The notes below the pieces were generated by a model that was not told the DNA's origin, ran no database searches, and saw only the letters and a list, made by a program, of their open reading frames with translations. Position numbers and translations under genes: made by a program. From positions 146,900,941 through 146,964,940 of the forward strand of contig NC_090320.1 of assembly GCF_040869045.1 (NCBI RefSeq): DNA of 64,000 nucleotides, in the 5' to 3' direction. Numbering within the stretch: position 1 is the stretch's first letter; every line of letters begins with the position of its first letter. This document shows, piece after piece, positions 32,436 to 43,871 of the stretch. The stretch is from Eurosta solidaginis (lineage: Eukaryota > Arthropoda > Insecta > Diptera > Tephritidae).

Positions 32436-33284
32436 CCTCAGTGATAGGTAAATATACTCCAGAAGAGGCAGCAGCTCTATACGTAAATCGAAAGTTTACA
32501 GTTAAAACGTATTTAAAAATACGATCTGGGGCTAAATAAAGTTATGCTGACATTTACCCAGCCTATGAATTCCTTAGAAAAGAAAAAATTGCATGCTATC
32601 CTCCAAAAGAATATATACTTATAACTGATCTGTCAGCGGAAGTCCACCTGCAAGCGTTGGTGAACAAAACTCTTGAAGGAACCAAAAAAAGATTGTTGAA
32701 GAGAGAAAAAAAAAAAGATTTAAAGAAGACATGGGGTTATTAGTAAATCTTCCAAAAGAAGGCTTTGGGACGACCAATGATGGCAGCACAGCCAGACGTT
32801 TTTCCAATGCCCTTCAAATGCTGCGGAAATAACGAGAGTTGACGAAAATATAATTAAGCGATTTGCTTTCATACTTCAAACAATGTCATGTGGATTCGCC
32901 GTTGAGTCCGAAGCATTTCGAAAGTATGCCATTTTGACCACAAACATTTTTGTAGATTTGTACCCATGGTATTACATGCCATCGAGCATTCACAAAGTTT
33001 TGATTCATGGGGCAGATATTATTAATAAAGCATTACTTCCAACAGAAAAGCTCTCAGAGGAACCACTGGAGAATAGAAATAAAGATTTTAAGAGCCACAG
33101 GCAAAACATTATAACAAAGATGTCTCGTGAATATACAATGGAAGATTTATTCCATATTTGTTTTGTCGATCCCCTAATATACTCTATTTCAGAAAAGAAC
33201 TCAAACCCAGAAGCAAATTTTGAACAAGGCTCCGACATCTCAGACCTAGATGAAGAGTTCGACTCAAGTTTCCGCGATTAACTT
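32436..33284 (+). pseudogene. Unnamed transposase-like gene, 3' piece (open frame 32883-33281)
   Basis: The first part is broken: TPEEAAALYVNRKFTVKTYL, then YADIYPAYEFL and EYILITDLSAEV. A short stretch in another frame gives GFGTTNDGSTARRF. From 32883 a 132-residue frame is open, with MSCGFAVESEAFRKYA, VDLYPWYYMPSSIHKVLIHG and LSEEPLENRNKDFKSHRQNI, ending in an acidic tail and TAA at 33279-33281. The pieces are colinear with those at 30040-30388, so this was one gene. I recognise the layout as that of a multi-copy insect family without a clear name. Which residues would be catalytic is unknown. Confidence 0.6.
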
Positions 33285-33624
33285 AACATTATCGACTTAG
33301 ATTTTTTTGATTCTGATTACATTTAATAAAGTTTATTGCAATTACTTATTACTACATAAAAAAATTTGCTTTTCTTCACGATAATACCTTTTCTCCAATG
33401 AATTTTTTTAACTTCGATATAACCTTTCTTAATTTTAATTTATTTAGCTCAATGAAAACTTAAAAAGTGGTGAAATAATAATAAATGTTTACAAATAATA
33501 TATTTATTTTTATGTAAAAGCATTAGTTAGTGAGAAGAGCTAGAAAAATTAATTATTTATTCCAATCGTGACTTTATATCAGCTAGTTTGATGATATATC
33601 ACACTGTGCGTGGTAGTGGTCTCA
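33285..33624. other. AT-rich spacer
   Basis: No gene is seen. The segment resembles the AT-rich 3' flank of the preceding transposase-like gene. Confidence 0.35.
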
Positions 33625-35850
33625 CGGAGTCGGCGGTTATTATTTCCCATAGCCGGATTACGGATTACGAAACGGTGCGTTGCTAATGAAATACAGTGCA
33701 GAAAACGGAGTGGATATAGATCTAATCCAAGAACCCTGGCTGGTTAGGGATAGGGTTTGCAGATTAGGGCTAGAACGGCTAGCGTCTACTTGCACCACAA
33801 GAGGGTAAAATTATACCATGCATTGTAGTTAAGAAAAATATTAATCTATTTATCTCTACACAGCACTGCAACGGAGACGTCGTCACTGTAGTATGCGAAC
33901 AAAAGCAGGTGCGCAAGCTACTGCCATCATCCGCAGTCATAGATATAACCCTGGCCACCATCTCCTACTGTAAGAATCGATGACTGGAGAGTGTCAGACA
34001 AATGCTCCTTCTCGGACCACAGTAGGATACTCTTCAACATCGATCTTGAAGTGGAAGTTCTGCGGCCATATAGAAATCCAAGAAAAAGAGGCTGGAACAA
34101 ATATTCTGAAGTAGAATCTCACAAACTGCCATCTACGGAAAAGCAAGTCAGGCGGGGTGCTAACAATATAGACAGAGCAGTAAGCCGACTGAAAACGATA
34201 TTGACAAGCACTTTTGAACTCCGTTGTTCCCTTACTAAACCGCGGGTAAGACCTACAACTACATGGTGGAACACAGAGCTAAGCCAACTCAGGTCAACAA
34301 CAAGAAAACTCTTCAACAAAGCCAAACAAAGCCGGCTGGAAGAGAACTGCGATGCCTACTGATTCAGCTTTAACAAATACAAAAACTGCATCAGGAAGCC
34401 AAAAAGGATATAATGGGAACAATACTGTGAGAACTTGGCGACGACAAATGAGGCACCAAGACTTCGCATAATACTATCAGGATCTAGTTCAGCCCCTAGT
34501 AGCATAAGGAAGTCTGACGGCTCATGGACCGTCTCCAGTCAGCAAACTCTAAAGTTCTTGATGGAGATACACTTTCCGGGATGCACGGATACGACAGGCA
34601 CGACGATGCCAGAAAACCGCGCATATCCTCCGGAAACCGGTGTCACCGACATCGTTGACCGGGATAAAATATCATAGGCTATAAAATCATTCGAAGCTTA
34701 CAAATCGGCGGGACCGGATGGTGTGATACCGGCTATGTTACAAGCCGCTAGTGAGAAACTGATACCACATCTACACGGCATCTTCTCAAGATGCCTACAA
34801 GATGGCTTTGTACCCGAAGCCTGGAGAAATGTACGGGTGGTTTTCATTCCCAAAGCAGGAAAACTTAACCACTCGGAAGCCAAAGAACTTAGATCAATAA
34901 GCCTATCCTCCTTTATCCTTAAAACGCTGGAGAGACCTATATCTATTATACTATCTATATCTACATATTAGAAACGATGCCAATCTCTGGCAGATAGATG
35001 CAGTTCAGCATGCATACCAAAAAGGCAAATCAGTTGAAAGTGTCCTTTGTGAGGCAGCCAGTGCCATCGAGAACTCAATAAGTTGCCAGGTATACACGTT
35101 GGCAGCTTTCCTCGACATTGAGGGCGCTTTCAACAACGTGCTGGCGGAGGCCATCTGCAAGACTCTTACACGATATGGAACCCAAAGCTCTATGCTTAGG
35201 AGTAAAATTGTCAACGAGACTTTAGGGACTGGTTCTATTGGCAAAATGACCACCAGAGGCACTCCCCAAGCGGGGTGCTATCGCCTCTTCTCTGGATACT
35301 GGTGGTCAACTAAATTTTTGAAATTTTTAGGAGAAAAGGAAGAAAGGTAGTTGCGTACGCCGATGACTTAGTGATTCTGATCACAGGCAAATTCTTGCCA
35401 ACTATCAGCGAACTCATGGAATCGGCACTTTGCGACATTTCGCGATGGGCAGGGCAAAATTCGCTGGGGGTAAGCCCAACAAAAACCGAATGTCCTGTTC
35501 ACCACAAAGACAAAGATACCCTCCTTTAACTTACCGAGGCTAACGGCACAACGTTAAACCTATCTCCGGAAGAGAAATATCTTGGAATTGTAATCGATCC
35601 CAAATTAAGCTGGAGAATGAGATGAGATCAAAGAAAGCTCTAGCAGCATAATACGCCTGCAAAAGGGATTTTGGGCGAAACTGAGGACTGGCACGATATG
35701 TCATTCATGGCATGTACAGCACAGCCATTCGACCGAAACTGACATATGGTACTCTGGTCTGGTGGAAGGCACTAGACAAAAAGAGTCATCAACAGAGAAT
35801 CGGGAAGGTACAAAGGCTGGTGATATATATTTGCAAGTGCCCATTCATAT
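33625..35850 (+). pseudogene. Decayed LOA-like LINE ORF2 (second subfamily)
   Basis: The order is endonuclease (DLIQEPWL near 33720, SDHSRILFNI near 34014), linker (TTWWNTELSQLR), RT with SAGPDGVIPAML (near 34707), a conserved FIPKAGKLNHSEAKELRSIS stretch, motif A AAFLDIEGAFNNV (near 35103), motif B GTPQAG, and YADD near 35354-35368. It ends in a thumb piece (YLGIVIDPKLSW) and has lost RNase H. Stops and frameshifts are frequent. It is distinct from the LOA element at 13077-18697 by sequence but follows the same plan. Confidence 0.8.
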
Positions 35851-35859
35851 TCTCACTTT

Positions 35860-36085
35860 AAATAAATCCTAACATATATGTATTTACATAAACATGGAAT
35901 TACTCTTAAATAATATGTGTACATACTTAAGCATACATGAGGTCAGTTAAATATGTGTTATATGTATACGTATGAGTACATACATATGTACATCATCATA
36001 TTATCATACTCGTACCTTTGAGTTATTGTTTTAGTTTAATAAATGTTAGTTGCATTAAAAAAGCCTTTTGACTCGGACGATCAAC
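35860..36085 (+). repeat. Probable 5' LTR of a gag-only Gypsy-type fragment
   Basis: An AT-rich segment ends TCGGACGATCAAC just before TGGCGACGAGATTTC (36086), which looks like a primer-binding site because it starts TGG. No second LTR is found, so the left boundary is a guess. Confidence 0.4.
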
Positions 36086-36166
36086 TGGCGACGAGATTTC
36101 AAATACGAATCCCATGTGTTTAAAAATAAAATATAATTGTAACTTATTTTATATTAACTCGTAATA

Positions 36167-36797
36167 ATGGCGGAACACGCATTTTTCAAGCAACTCCTCG
36201 AGCAACAGCAAAGTTTTACGCAAAAGACATGGATGGAGTCTGTCCTAAAAGACAAAGCTAAGGGGACAGGAGAAAGCTCTTTGGTGGCATCCTTCCACGC
36301 ATTTAATAAAGGTCTCCAAAGGGGGGCTTCATATATGGAGCAGATAGGCCAACATTTCATTGCATATAATGTCACTTCAGCAGAATGATGAGGTCTTTCT
36401 TCTTATCATGGATGGGCAGCGACACTTTCAAGCTATTAAAAAGTTTTTTGGCAGTCAAAACTTGCAAACTTACAGTTATGCTGACCTAACGGCGAGATTG
36501 TCAGACCATTTTAAAAGAGAGGTTCATATAATTTCTGCGCGCTACAATTTCAATAAATGTAGTATGAAGCCAAATCAACGCTACAAAAAGTGGGTGGCTG
36601 ATTTACGCGGCTTAGCAAGAGAATGCAACTTTGTGTGCAGAAGTGCTAATTGCACTTATGAATATGTAGATGAGATGATACGTGACATCATAATATTACA
36701 CACTCCTCATGACACCGTCCAAGCTGCGGCATTACAAAAATTCCAGCCAACGTTAGCAGAAGTTCTACTTATAGCCGAATCTACAACACACATATAG
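36167..36797 (+). pseudogene. Gypsy-type gag, frameshifted and truncated
   Basis: The ATG at 36167 opens MAEHAFFKQLLEQQQ. The frame is lost near 36388 and the sense continues at 36360-36797 with LLIMDGQRHFQAIKKFF, DHFKREVHIISARYNF and FVCRSANCTYEYVDEMIRDI. That is the retrotransposon gag fold of elements related to those annotated K02A2.6-like. The downstream zinc knuckles and all of pol are missing because the RTE LINE starts at about 36850. A gag-only stub with a 5' LTR suggests truncation by a later insertion or deletion. Confidence 0.7.
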
Positions 36798-36978
36798 TGA
36801 TACGAGTAACGTTCCTGCCAAATTTCATCATGATATCTTCAACGACGACTTGGAGGGTGGAGCCGTGTGTAGAAGTTCACGAAAGTGGGGAAAGTGGGAA
36901 TGGCCAGAGCGATTTTTTGCATGTGGTTCAAGCAGCTCACTACTGCCGGTCGCTTGCGGCCAAGTATACTCTGCGTAG

Positions 36979-37000
36979 CCGCTAAACATCCGTTTAGCGG
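36979..37000 (+). repeat. 9-bp hairpin in the RTE 5' UTR
   Basis: CCGCTAAAC (36979-36987) pairs perfectly with GTTTAGCGG (36992-37000) around ATCC. The motif CCGTTTAG recurs in the 3' hairpin of the same element (39857-39864), so the ends may share a structure used by the element's proteins; that role is inference. Confidence 0.6.
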
Positions 37001-37232
37001 TGAGCTAATGTGAGAAGGCGACAACCTGGCTAGGCCACTATGACATAATCCGTTTAAGGGCTAGACGGGGGAGATCTCATCGGCAGCGTCTGTACACCTC
37101 TAGGTGCGGCTGCAAACGGTCGTCTGTCTTGGAGTAAGCGGTTCGCTATATAAACGTGCAAGTAATATTTTCACCCCCGCTGAGCGGTTTGTGCGCTGGG
37201 CTTGGGACCCGCCACGTAAAAACCAACCTGCA

Positions 37233-39868
37233 ATGAAATATAACAACAAACTTGAGATAAATACACTCTCTATTGAATAAAAGCAAAATTTTTTAATATA
37301 TCATTCATCTGCGGCCATGCGCCGACAAAGGAGAAAAACGATGAGGTGAAAAACACTTTTTATGAACAATTAGAACGCACATACGAGCGCTGCCCCCGTC
37401 ATGATATAAAAGTCGTGCTTGGCGACTTTAACGCCAGGGTGGGCAAAGAATGTGTTTTTGGACCTATAATCGGAAAGTTCAGCCTACACAATGAAACTTC
37501 TCCGAACGGACTAAGGCTGATTGACTTTGCCGGTGCTCGAAACATGGTCATATCCAGCACTAGGTTCATGCATAAAAAGATACACCAAGCTACATGGCTG
37601 TCTCCTGATCTAAATACTCGCAATCAGATCGATCAAGTTGTGATAGACGGACGGCATGCCTCCAGTGTTTTAGATGTGCGCACGATCCGAGGACCTAACA
37701 TCGACTTGGACCATTATCTCGTTGCAGCCAAAATTCGCACCCGCCTCAACGCGGCTAAAACTAAGGAACAAAAAACACAAGGAAAGCTTCAATCACAACA
37801 GACTGCCAATGATTTCGCAACTCGACTCTCACACCTGCTCTCTGAGAGCACAACTCATCCTGAAGAAATACAGGAGCAGTGGGAGAATATCTCCGAAGCA
37901 CTTCGTGCTGCAGCCGAGGAAAATATTGGTTACCGGCGGCCACGAAAAAACAACTGGTACGATGAGGAATGCCGCGTTGCAACCGAAAGAAAAGACGCTG
38001 CCTACAGGGCTACGTTAAAAGCGAGCGCGACAAGAGGAGTGTGTGAACGCTATCGTGAGTTGAAAAGGGAAGCGAGACGCCTTTTCAGGAAGAAAAAAGC
38101 AGAAGCAGAAAGGCGTAAGTGCGAGGAGCTTGAACTGCTAGCCACTAGGAATAACGCCCGAAATTTTTACCAAAAAATAAGGCGACAGACGGAAGGTTTT
38201 AAGACCGGGGCAAACTCCCGTAGGAACGAAAACGGCGACCTTTTAACTGATGTGCAGAGAGTGCTTAGCTTATGGAGGGAATACTTCTCTGCTCTCCTAA
38301 ATGGGGGCAGCAATTCACCGCGCAGAGATGAAGAACCCGATCCCGCAATCTATGATGATGGAATATATGTCCCCCGCCCGATTATGACGAAGTTAGAATA
38401 GCAATAACCAGATTGAAAAACAACAAAGCCGTGGGCGCTGTTGGATTGCCTGCGGAGCTATTCAAGAACGGCGGCGAGGAGTTGGTAAGGCGCATGCAGC
38501 AACTTCTTAGCAAAATATGGGCGGACGAGTGCATGCCCGACGGTTGGAATCTAAGTGTTCTTTGCCCAGTCCACAAGAAGGGGGATACCTCAAAATGCAC
38601 CAACTATCGTGGAATCAGCCTTCTTAATATCGTATATAAGGTCCTTTCTAGTGTATTGTGCGAAAGATTGAAGCCCACCGTGAACCGGCTGATTGGACCT
38701 TATCAGTGCGGCTTCAGACCTGGTAAATCTATCATCGACCAGATTTTCACAATGCGCCAAATTTTGGAAAAAACCCGTGAAAAGAGAATCGAAACACATC
38801 ACCTCTTCGTCGACTTTAAAGCCGCCTTCGACAGCACGAAAAGGAGCTGCCTATATGCCGCTATGCCTGAATTTGATTCCTCCGCAAAACTTATGGGGCT
38901 GTGCAAAATGACGTTGAGCAACACCATCAGCTCAGTCAGAATTGGGAAGGACCTCTCCGAGCCGTTCGAACCTAAACGAGGTTTCACACAGGGTGACCCC
39001 CTATCGTGCGATTTCTTTAATATGATGCTGGAGAAAATTATACTAGCTGCAGAAATTAACCTCACTGGAACAATATACTATAAAAGTGTGCAATTACTGG
39101 CATATGCTGATAACATTTATATCATCGGCCTAAACACCCGCGCTGTTAGTGCTGCTTACTCCTAACTGGAAAAAGAAGCGGTAAAGATGGGTTTGATGGT
39201 GAATGAGGACAAAACGAAGTACCTGCTGTCATCGAGCAAAGAGTTAGCGCATACGCGCCTTGGCAACCACGCTACTGTTGGCAGCCATAATTTCGAAATA
39301 GTAAAAGACTTCGTTTATTTGGGAATAAGCATCAACACTAGCAACAACATCAGCACTGAAATCCAGCGAAGAATCAATCTTGCCAATAAATGCCACTTTG
39401 GACTAGGTAGGCAATTGAAAAGTACAAGTCATTTCTCGTACCCGTCCTGCTATATGGGGCAGAAGCATGGACCATGAAAACAGCAGATAAAGCGGCTTTG
39501 GGAGTGTTCGAGAGAAAAGTTCTTCGAAAGATTTATGGACCTCTACGCGTTGGCGATGGCGAGTACCAAAGAAGATTTAATTATGCGCTGTACGAGCTAT
39601 ACCCAGACATCAACATAGTCCAGCGAATTAACACGCAGCGGCAACGCTGGCTAGGCCATGTTATGCGAATGAATGATGATGCTCCGTCCAAGAAAGTGTT
39701 TCTATCGGAACCCGCCTATGGAAGCAGGGGTAGAGGGCGGCCACCACTCCGTTAGAAGGACCAGGTGGAAAACGATTTATACTGCCTTGGTGTGACCAAT
39801 TGGCGCCGGTTGGCGGAGCGAAGTAGCGACTGGCGCGCCTTGTTGGACGGCCATAACCGTTTAGACGG
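37233..39868 (+). pseudogene. RTE ORF, copy 1: endonuclease C-terminal half and reverse transcriptase, broken
   Basis: After the deletion junction the endonuclease resumes (KVVLGDFNARVGKE; the usual end near LDHYLVAAKIR at 37709). The frame is open 37346-38401, then shifts to 38413-39165, which holds the RT palm with VDFKAAFDST (motif A), GFTQGDPLSCDFF (motif B) and YADN at about 39104-39115. The second catalytic Asp of YADD is Asn, so RT is inactive. A TAA at 39163-39165, a deletion near 39425 and a stop at 39753-39755 break the thumb and C-terminus (LGHVMRMNDDAPSKK). Confidence 0.8.
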
Positions 39869-39898
39869 TTAAGCGCTAATTAAGTAAGTAAGTAAGTA

Positions 39899-40274
39899 AT
39901 GAAATATAACAACAAGCCTCGGATAAATACACTCTCTATTGATGACGACCATGGAAAACGTTTGGAGGACAATGAACTGAGGGAATGCACCTGGATCGTT
40001 CGCTCCCTGAATGGGATTGGTGCAAATGCCCTGCTGGTTGATGTCCTCGTCAAAGCAAAATCTGACATCACCGCCATCCAAGAAATGCGTTGGACGAAGC
40101 AAGGAAGAAAGAAGATCAAAAATTGTGACATCTATTGGAGTGGCCATACGAATAAGCGCAGTTTCGGCTTCGGATTCGTGGTAGGAGAGAGACTTTGTCG
40201 TCAAGTGCTGGCGTTCACGTCTGTGGACGAGCGTCTCGCCGCTATCCGAATAAAAGCAAAATTTTTTAATATAT
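39899..40274 (+). pseudogene. RTE endonuclease N-terminus, copy 2
   Basis: The frame reads MKYNNKPRINTLSIDDDHGK, then VDVLVKAKSDITAIQEMRW with the catalytic Glu, and is cut by the Gypsy insertion after AAIRIKAKFFNI. The continuation SFICAHAPTEE starts at 43872. Such endonucleases nick DNA to prime reverse transcription. The piece is coding-competent but separated from the rest. Confidence 0.8.
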
Positions 40275-40885
40275 TGTAACGAATTTACTGCAAATCCTCT
40301 TATTTGCCCTTTTGCTATGTTCGTATCGCTAAACTGTTGAATAAATAACTCCAATATTTAATAATGGAAAAATGGCCTTTATTAAAGTACTTCACAATAA
40401 CAATGGTTTAATAACCAAACTGATTGATAGCTCAAATGAAACTCTACTATTCAAAATAATACTGCTATGGCTCGCTAAATAGCGTCTTAATCGAAAATGC
40501 TTAATAGCTCAAATCAAACTGAATTCCAGCGCATCTACATTTGTTGCCTTTTATACTCTCTGATTTCAACGTTCGCATCTTCTAGGCGCTTCCAGAATCT
40601 ACTAGTGCATCAGCTCTCAAACTTCTGAGCTGTAACTACAATTGCACGATTTTATAGCTTTTCTCATTGCATACTTTCAGGAGTATCTCAGATATATGCA
40701 TGTGTTTGCGCATTGATTCTCCGCTGCTCGTATACGTACATGGTACATATGTGTAGACGCAATTAATGTTTCGTTTATGCAGATACATAATGATTGAATT
40801 ATTGATGTGAATTTACGTCACTGCTTAGCATCGGCTTAGAGATAGCAGCACCCCCCCCCCCTTATTTTTGCTAATATTCGTAACA
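40275..40885 (-). repeat. 3' LTR of Gypsy family B
   Basis: It matches 43261-43871 closely. A run of 13 C at about 40852-40864 replaces a CACCCC in the partner, so this homopolymer expanded after insertion or is a sequencing artefact. The partner has an extra CATA near 43736. Confidence 0.88.
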
Positions 40886-40896
40886 TTGCCCTCCAC

Positions 40897-41883
40897 CTAA
40901 GTCTGATCGTCCCGATCAGACAAATCTCCCGATCTAAACGCTGCTAGCATCGCCAAATGTACCACTCTTCTATTTCGCGATTTCCCAATTGCTTGTATGC
41001 GGTAGATGACATCATTGATCGTCTTCACAACTCTGTACGGGCCTTCCCAACTGCATCGATATTTGGATGGAACACCTTTCCGCCGGTGGGGGTTGTATAG
41101 CAGTACCAAATCTCCCTCCCGGAAACCTTCCAAATTATTTTCCTTGTCGTACCTGTGTTTCATCTTACTACTCATTTTCCTGGATCGTTCCCTCGCACTC
41201 TCTTGCTTGGCCAATGAACTACTTCGTAGAGCTTGCGCTTGACGGATTGGCTTCGCATAATCAGTACCGTTCCCACGTTTCACAACAGTAGTGCGCTCCG
41301 GCTTGAAAATACCCTCGCATTCTTTCTCGCAAATTCGTTGCTTCGTTTTCCTGCGTCTTTTAGGTTTTGTCAATGCCAGTGTTTCTCTCGCAGGTACTTT
41401 TGATTTTGCTTTAATTGGCCCATTCGACCTATTAGCCTTTGACCTCCGTGGATTTTGACGAGTCTTCTCCACCAGTACTCGATTACTACTGAATCCTTTC
41501 TGCAAACTGAAGTTAAGTGGTATATCCTGGTTCTTATAACGCATCACCCTTTTCTGCATATCGACCTTAATGTCATGGTCAACCAAGAAGTCCGCTCCCA
41601 ATATGACTTCATCAACGATCTCCGCCACAACGAATTTGTGTAAAACCATGACCTTCGCAATTAGGACTTCACATATCACTTCTCCCTGAACTTGGTTATA
41701 CTCGCCAGTGACCGTACGCAACCTTGCTCTAGGTAACGGTTTTATTCTCCTGTTGATCAAGTCAGATCGGATCAAGGAATGAGATGCGCACGTATCTACA
41801 GTCAGTACACGTTCTTTACCATCCACATTCCCTCTGACGGTAAGACTGCTCGATTTTGTACCAATTTGCAACACAAATAGCAC
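40897..41883 (-). CDS. Gypsy protease fused to integrase C-terminal tail (328 aa, open)
   Basis: The frame opens upstream of 41883 (no ATG needed, since pol is normally made by frameshift). Residues about 20-125 are a retropepsin-like protease with VDTCASHSLI (Asp30; Cys where D-T-G is usual) and ILGADFLVDHDI. A basic linker follows, and from about residue 225 the integrase tail: KMKHRYDKENN, then FREGDLVLLYNP and KCSWEGPYRVVK, ending in VVHLAMLAAF. The reverse transcriptase, RNase H and integrase catalytic core that should lie between are missing, yet the reading frame is kept. It may just be an in-frame deletion; it could also be expressed as a short protein. The protease active-site change suggests it is not a working protease. 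Confidence 0.8.
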   Translation of the reverse strand: MLFVLQIGTKSSSLTVRGNVDGKERVLTVDTCASHSLIRSDLINRRIKPLPRARLRTVTGEYNQVQGEVICEVLIAKVMVLHKFVVAEIVDEVILGADFLVDHDIKVDMQKRVMRYKNQDIPLNFSLQKGFSSNRVLVEKTRQNPRRSKANRSNGPIKAKSKVPARETLALTKPKRRRKTKQRICEKECEGIFKPERTTVVKRGNGTDYAKPIRQAQALRSSSLAKQESARERSRKMSSKMKHRYDKENNLEGFREGDLVLLYNPHRRKGVPSKYRCSWEGPYRVVKTINDVIYRIQAIGKSRNRRVVHLAMLAAFRSGDLSDRDDQT

Positions 41884-41889
41884 AGGGCA

Positions 41890-43209
41890 TTCTAGCTCTC
41901 GATCTCTACCTCTTACTCGCTCTTGCTCATCTCATCCAGCTTTGCGTTTACGGCCACCCACATTGTTGGAACTATTAGGACCAAGATCGCATTGACGTCC
42001 GGTCACACTGACTTCCCGCATTTGAAGCATTTGATAACTTTTTCACTCCGCTTTTGCGATCCTTTCAGCGCCTCCAATATTGCGTCTACCCACTCTGGCC
42101 TTTCTACCTCCACGCGGCGTGCTTTGAAAACTGGCTTACACAGAAGCGACGCTGTTTCCTGAATCAGAGATTGTGACATCGTTTCTGCGAATGTTAGATT
42201 TGGGTTTGCTTATGTAGCTCGCTTTGCTTCGGCGTCCCGTATGCCATTTATAAAGCACTGAATCTTTACCCTTTCAGTGTATTCCACGGGTTCGTCCGCA
42301 TTCGCTAAATGTGCTAGCCTTGCAATATCCGACGCAAACTCTTGCAATGTTTCACCAGGCCTCTGGAAGCGGTTCAGCAACTCCATTTGGTATATCTGCT
42401 TCCTGTGTTCGCTTCCGTATCGCCTCTCTAGAGCGCTCATCAATGTTTCGTAGTTGTTCCGCTCTCCCTCGGGAATAGTCTGTAGGATTTCAGCCTTTCA
42501 ATGCCACGAATAGTGCAGCAACTTTATCTTCCGCACTCCAGTTGTTTACTGCTGCGGTCTTCTCAAACTGAATCTTAAACACCTGGAACAGAGCCGTCAA
42601 AAGATGGAGTTTTTACCTTCGTATTGCTCGCTGGCACAGCTGGCGGTTTAGTTGTAACTTCTCCATACGACCTTTTAACGCTTCTATCTCGGCATTAATT
42701 TTGTCCTCGAGTTGTAAAATTTTTGCATCCCGCTCGTCTAGTTTCACAAAGAGCTGCGATGATACCTGTTCCGAAATTTGTGCCGACATTTCAGATATAC
42801 GTGCCTCTTGCGCTTTCAGTTGAGATGCCAAATATGTCTTCTGTTCTTCCAATTGCGATGTTATACGTGTCTCCTGTGATTCAATCTTCGCTCTTATACG
42901 GTTCTCCTGCGATTCTAGTTGTTTTTCCATCTAGGATGTTACTGTCGAGGTTTGTGCAGATATTGCAGCTAATATTGTGTTCAAGTCTGTGTTCGCCATT
43001 GTCTGCGGTGTTTCGTTTTTCTCCTCAATTTTGGTTGTTGTCTCGTCGCCATCAAAATGAAAGACATATTCTTCCACGTTAATTCCTTCTGCTTCCATTT
43101 CCTCTCGTAGTCCTGCCTGAAGTTCGAGTTTATTGCCGGTTGTATTCAATCCACGGCTCTCCAACTCCATCTTCAGTTGCTGGATCTTCAATTCACTGAA
43201 CTTTGCCAT
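41890..43209 (-). pseudogene. Gypsy family B gag with a SAP-like N-terminus and coiled coil, interrupted
   Basis: The ATG at 43207-43209 opens MAKFSELKIQQLKMELESRG, a SAP-like helix-extended-helix start that in other proteins binds DNA. After an acidic stretch an in-frame TAG at 42931-42933 interrupts, and the same frame continues with a long heptad-rich coiled coil (42930-42613). Frames then shift; 42443-42210 gives the capsid-like piece (ALERRYGSEHRKQIYQ, then FINGIRD). A zinc-knuckle remnant (KCFKCGKS) lies near 42020-42045. Gag would assemble particles; this copy cannot without repair. Confidence 0.75.
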
Positions 43210-43240
43210 ATCCTTGTTGTCCTCTGGAATTTATTCAACA

Positions 43241-43258
43241 ATTCCTCTTCTGACACCA
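43241..43258 (-). other. Primer-binding site of Gypsy family B
   Basis: Read in reverse it is TGGTGTCAGAAGAGGAAT, starting two bases after the 5' LTR. The TGG start fits a tRNA CCA end; I did not assign the tRNA. Confidence 0.7.
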
Positions 43259-43260
43259 AT

Positions 43261-43871
43261 TATAACGAATTTACTGCAAATCCTCTTATTTTCCCTTTTG
43301 CTAAGTTCGTATCGCTAAACTGTTGAATAAATAACTCCAATATTGAATAATGGAAAAATGGCCTTTATTAAAGTACTTCACAATAATAATACTGGCTTAA
43401 TAACCAAACTGATTGATAGCTCAAATGAAACTCTACTATTCAAAATAATACTGCTATGGCTCGCTAGATAGCGTCTTAATCGAAAATGCTTGATAGCTCA
43501 AATCAAACTGAATTCCAGCGCCCCTACATTTGTTGCCTTTTATACTCTCTGATTTCAACGTTCGCATTTGCTAGGCGCTTCCAGAATCTACTAGTCCATC
43601 AGCTCTCAAACTTCTCAGCTGTAACTAGAATTGCACGATTTTATAGCTTTTCTCATTGCATACTTTCAGGAGTGTCTCAGATATATGCATGTGTTTGCGC
43701 ATTGATTCTCCGCTGCTCGTATACGTACATGGTACATACATATGTGTAGACGCAATTATTGTTTCGTTTATGCAGATACATAATGATTGAATTATTGATG
43801 TGAATTCACGTCACTGCTTAGCATCGGCTTAGAGATAGCAGCACCCCTTAGTTTTGCTAATATTCGTAACA
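43261..43871 (-). repeat. 5' LTR of Gypsy family B
   Basis: It has the same length as 40275-40885 with scattered differences. Its left tip reads TATAACG where the partner has TGTAACG, a single change at the end used by integrase. Confidence 0.88.

Larger units (their letters stand above)
36850..39898 (+). mobile_element. RTE-type LINE, copy 1 (about 3 kb, internally deleted)
   Basis: The order is a 5' UTR of about 380 bp (to 37232), ORF from ATG 37233, reverse transcriptase and a (TAAG)n tail at about 39881-39898. Compared with copy 2, about 310 bp of the endonuclease start is deleted; the junction lies in TCTATTGAATAAAAGC, where the frame meets TAA at once. The 3' end carries a hairpin (AACCGT TTAG ACGGTT, 39855-39870). 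Copy 2 follows head to tail at 39898. Clade call: RTE/BovB-like, from the GHVMRM and RGRGRPP regions and the microsatellite-like tail. Confidence 0.8.
40275..43871 (-). mobile_element. Gypsy element (family B), internally deleted, with ATAT target duplication
   Basis: LTRs at 40275-40885 and 43261-43871 (611 bp each; TG...CA ends) enclose 2.38 kb. ATAT lies at 40271-40274 and 43872-43875, a 4-bp duplication typical of Gypsy integration, and the RTE sequence is continuous without the element. The order from right to left is primer-binding site, gag with a SAP-like start, zinc-knuckle remnant, then a protease joined to an integrase tail and a polypurine tract (AGGTGGAGGGCAA, 40886-40898). Reverse transcriptase, RNase H and integrase core are deleted. 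Its LTR tips and pol end resemble family A (3536-4282). Confidence 0.9.
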
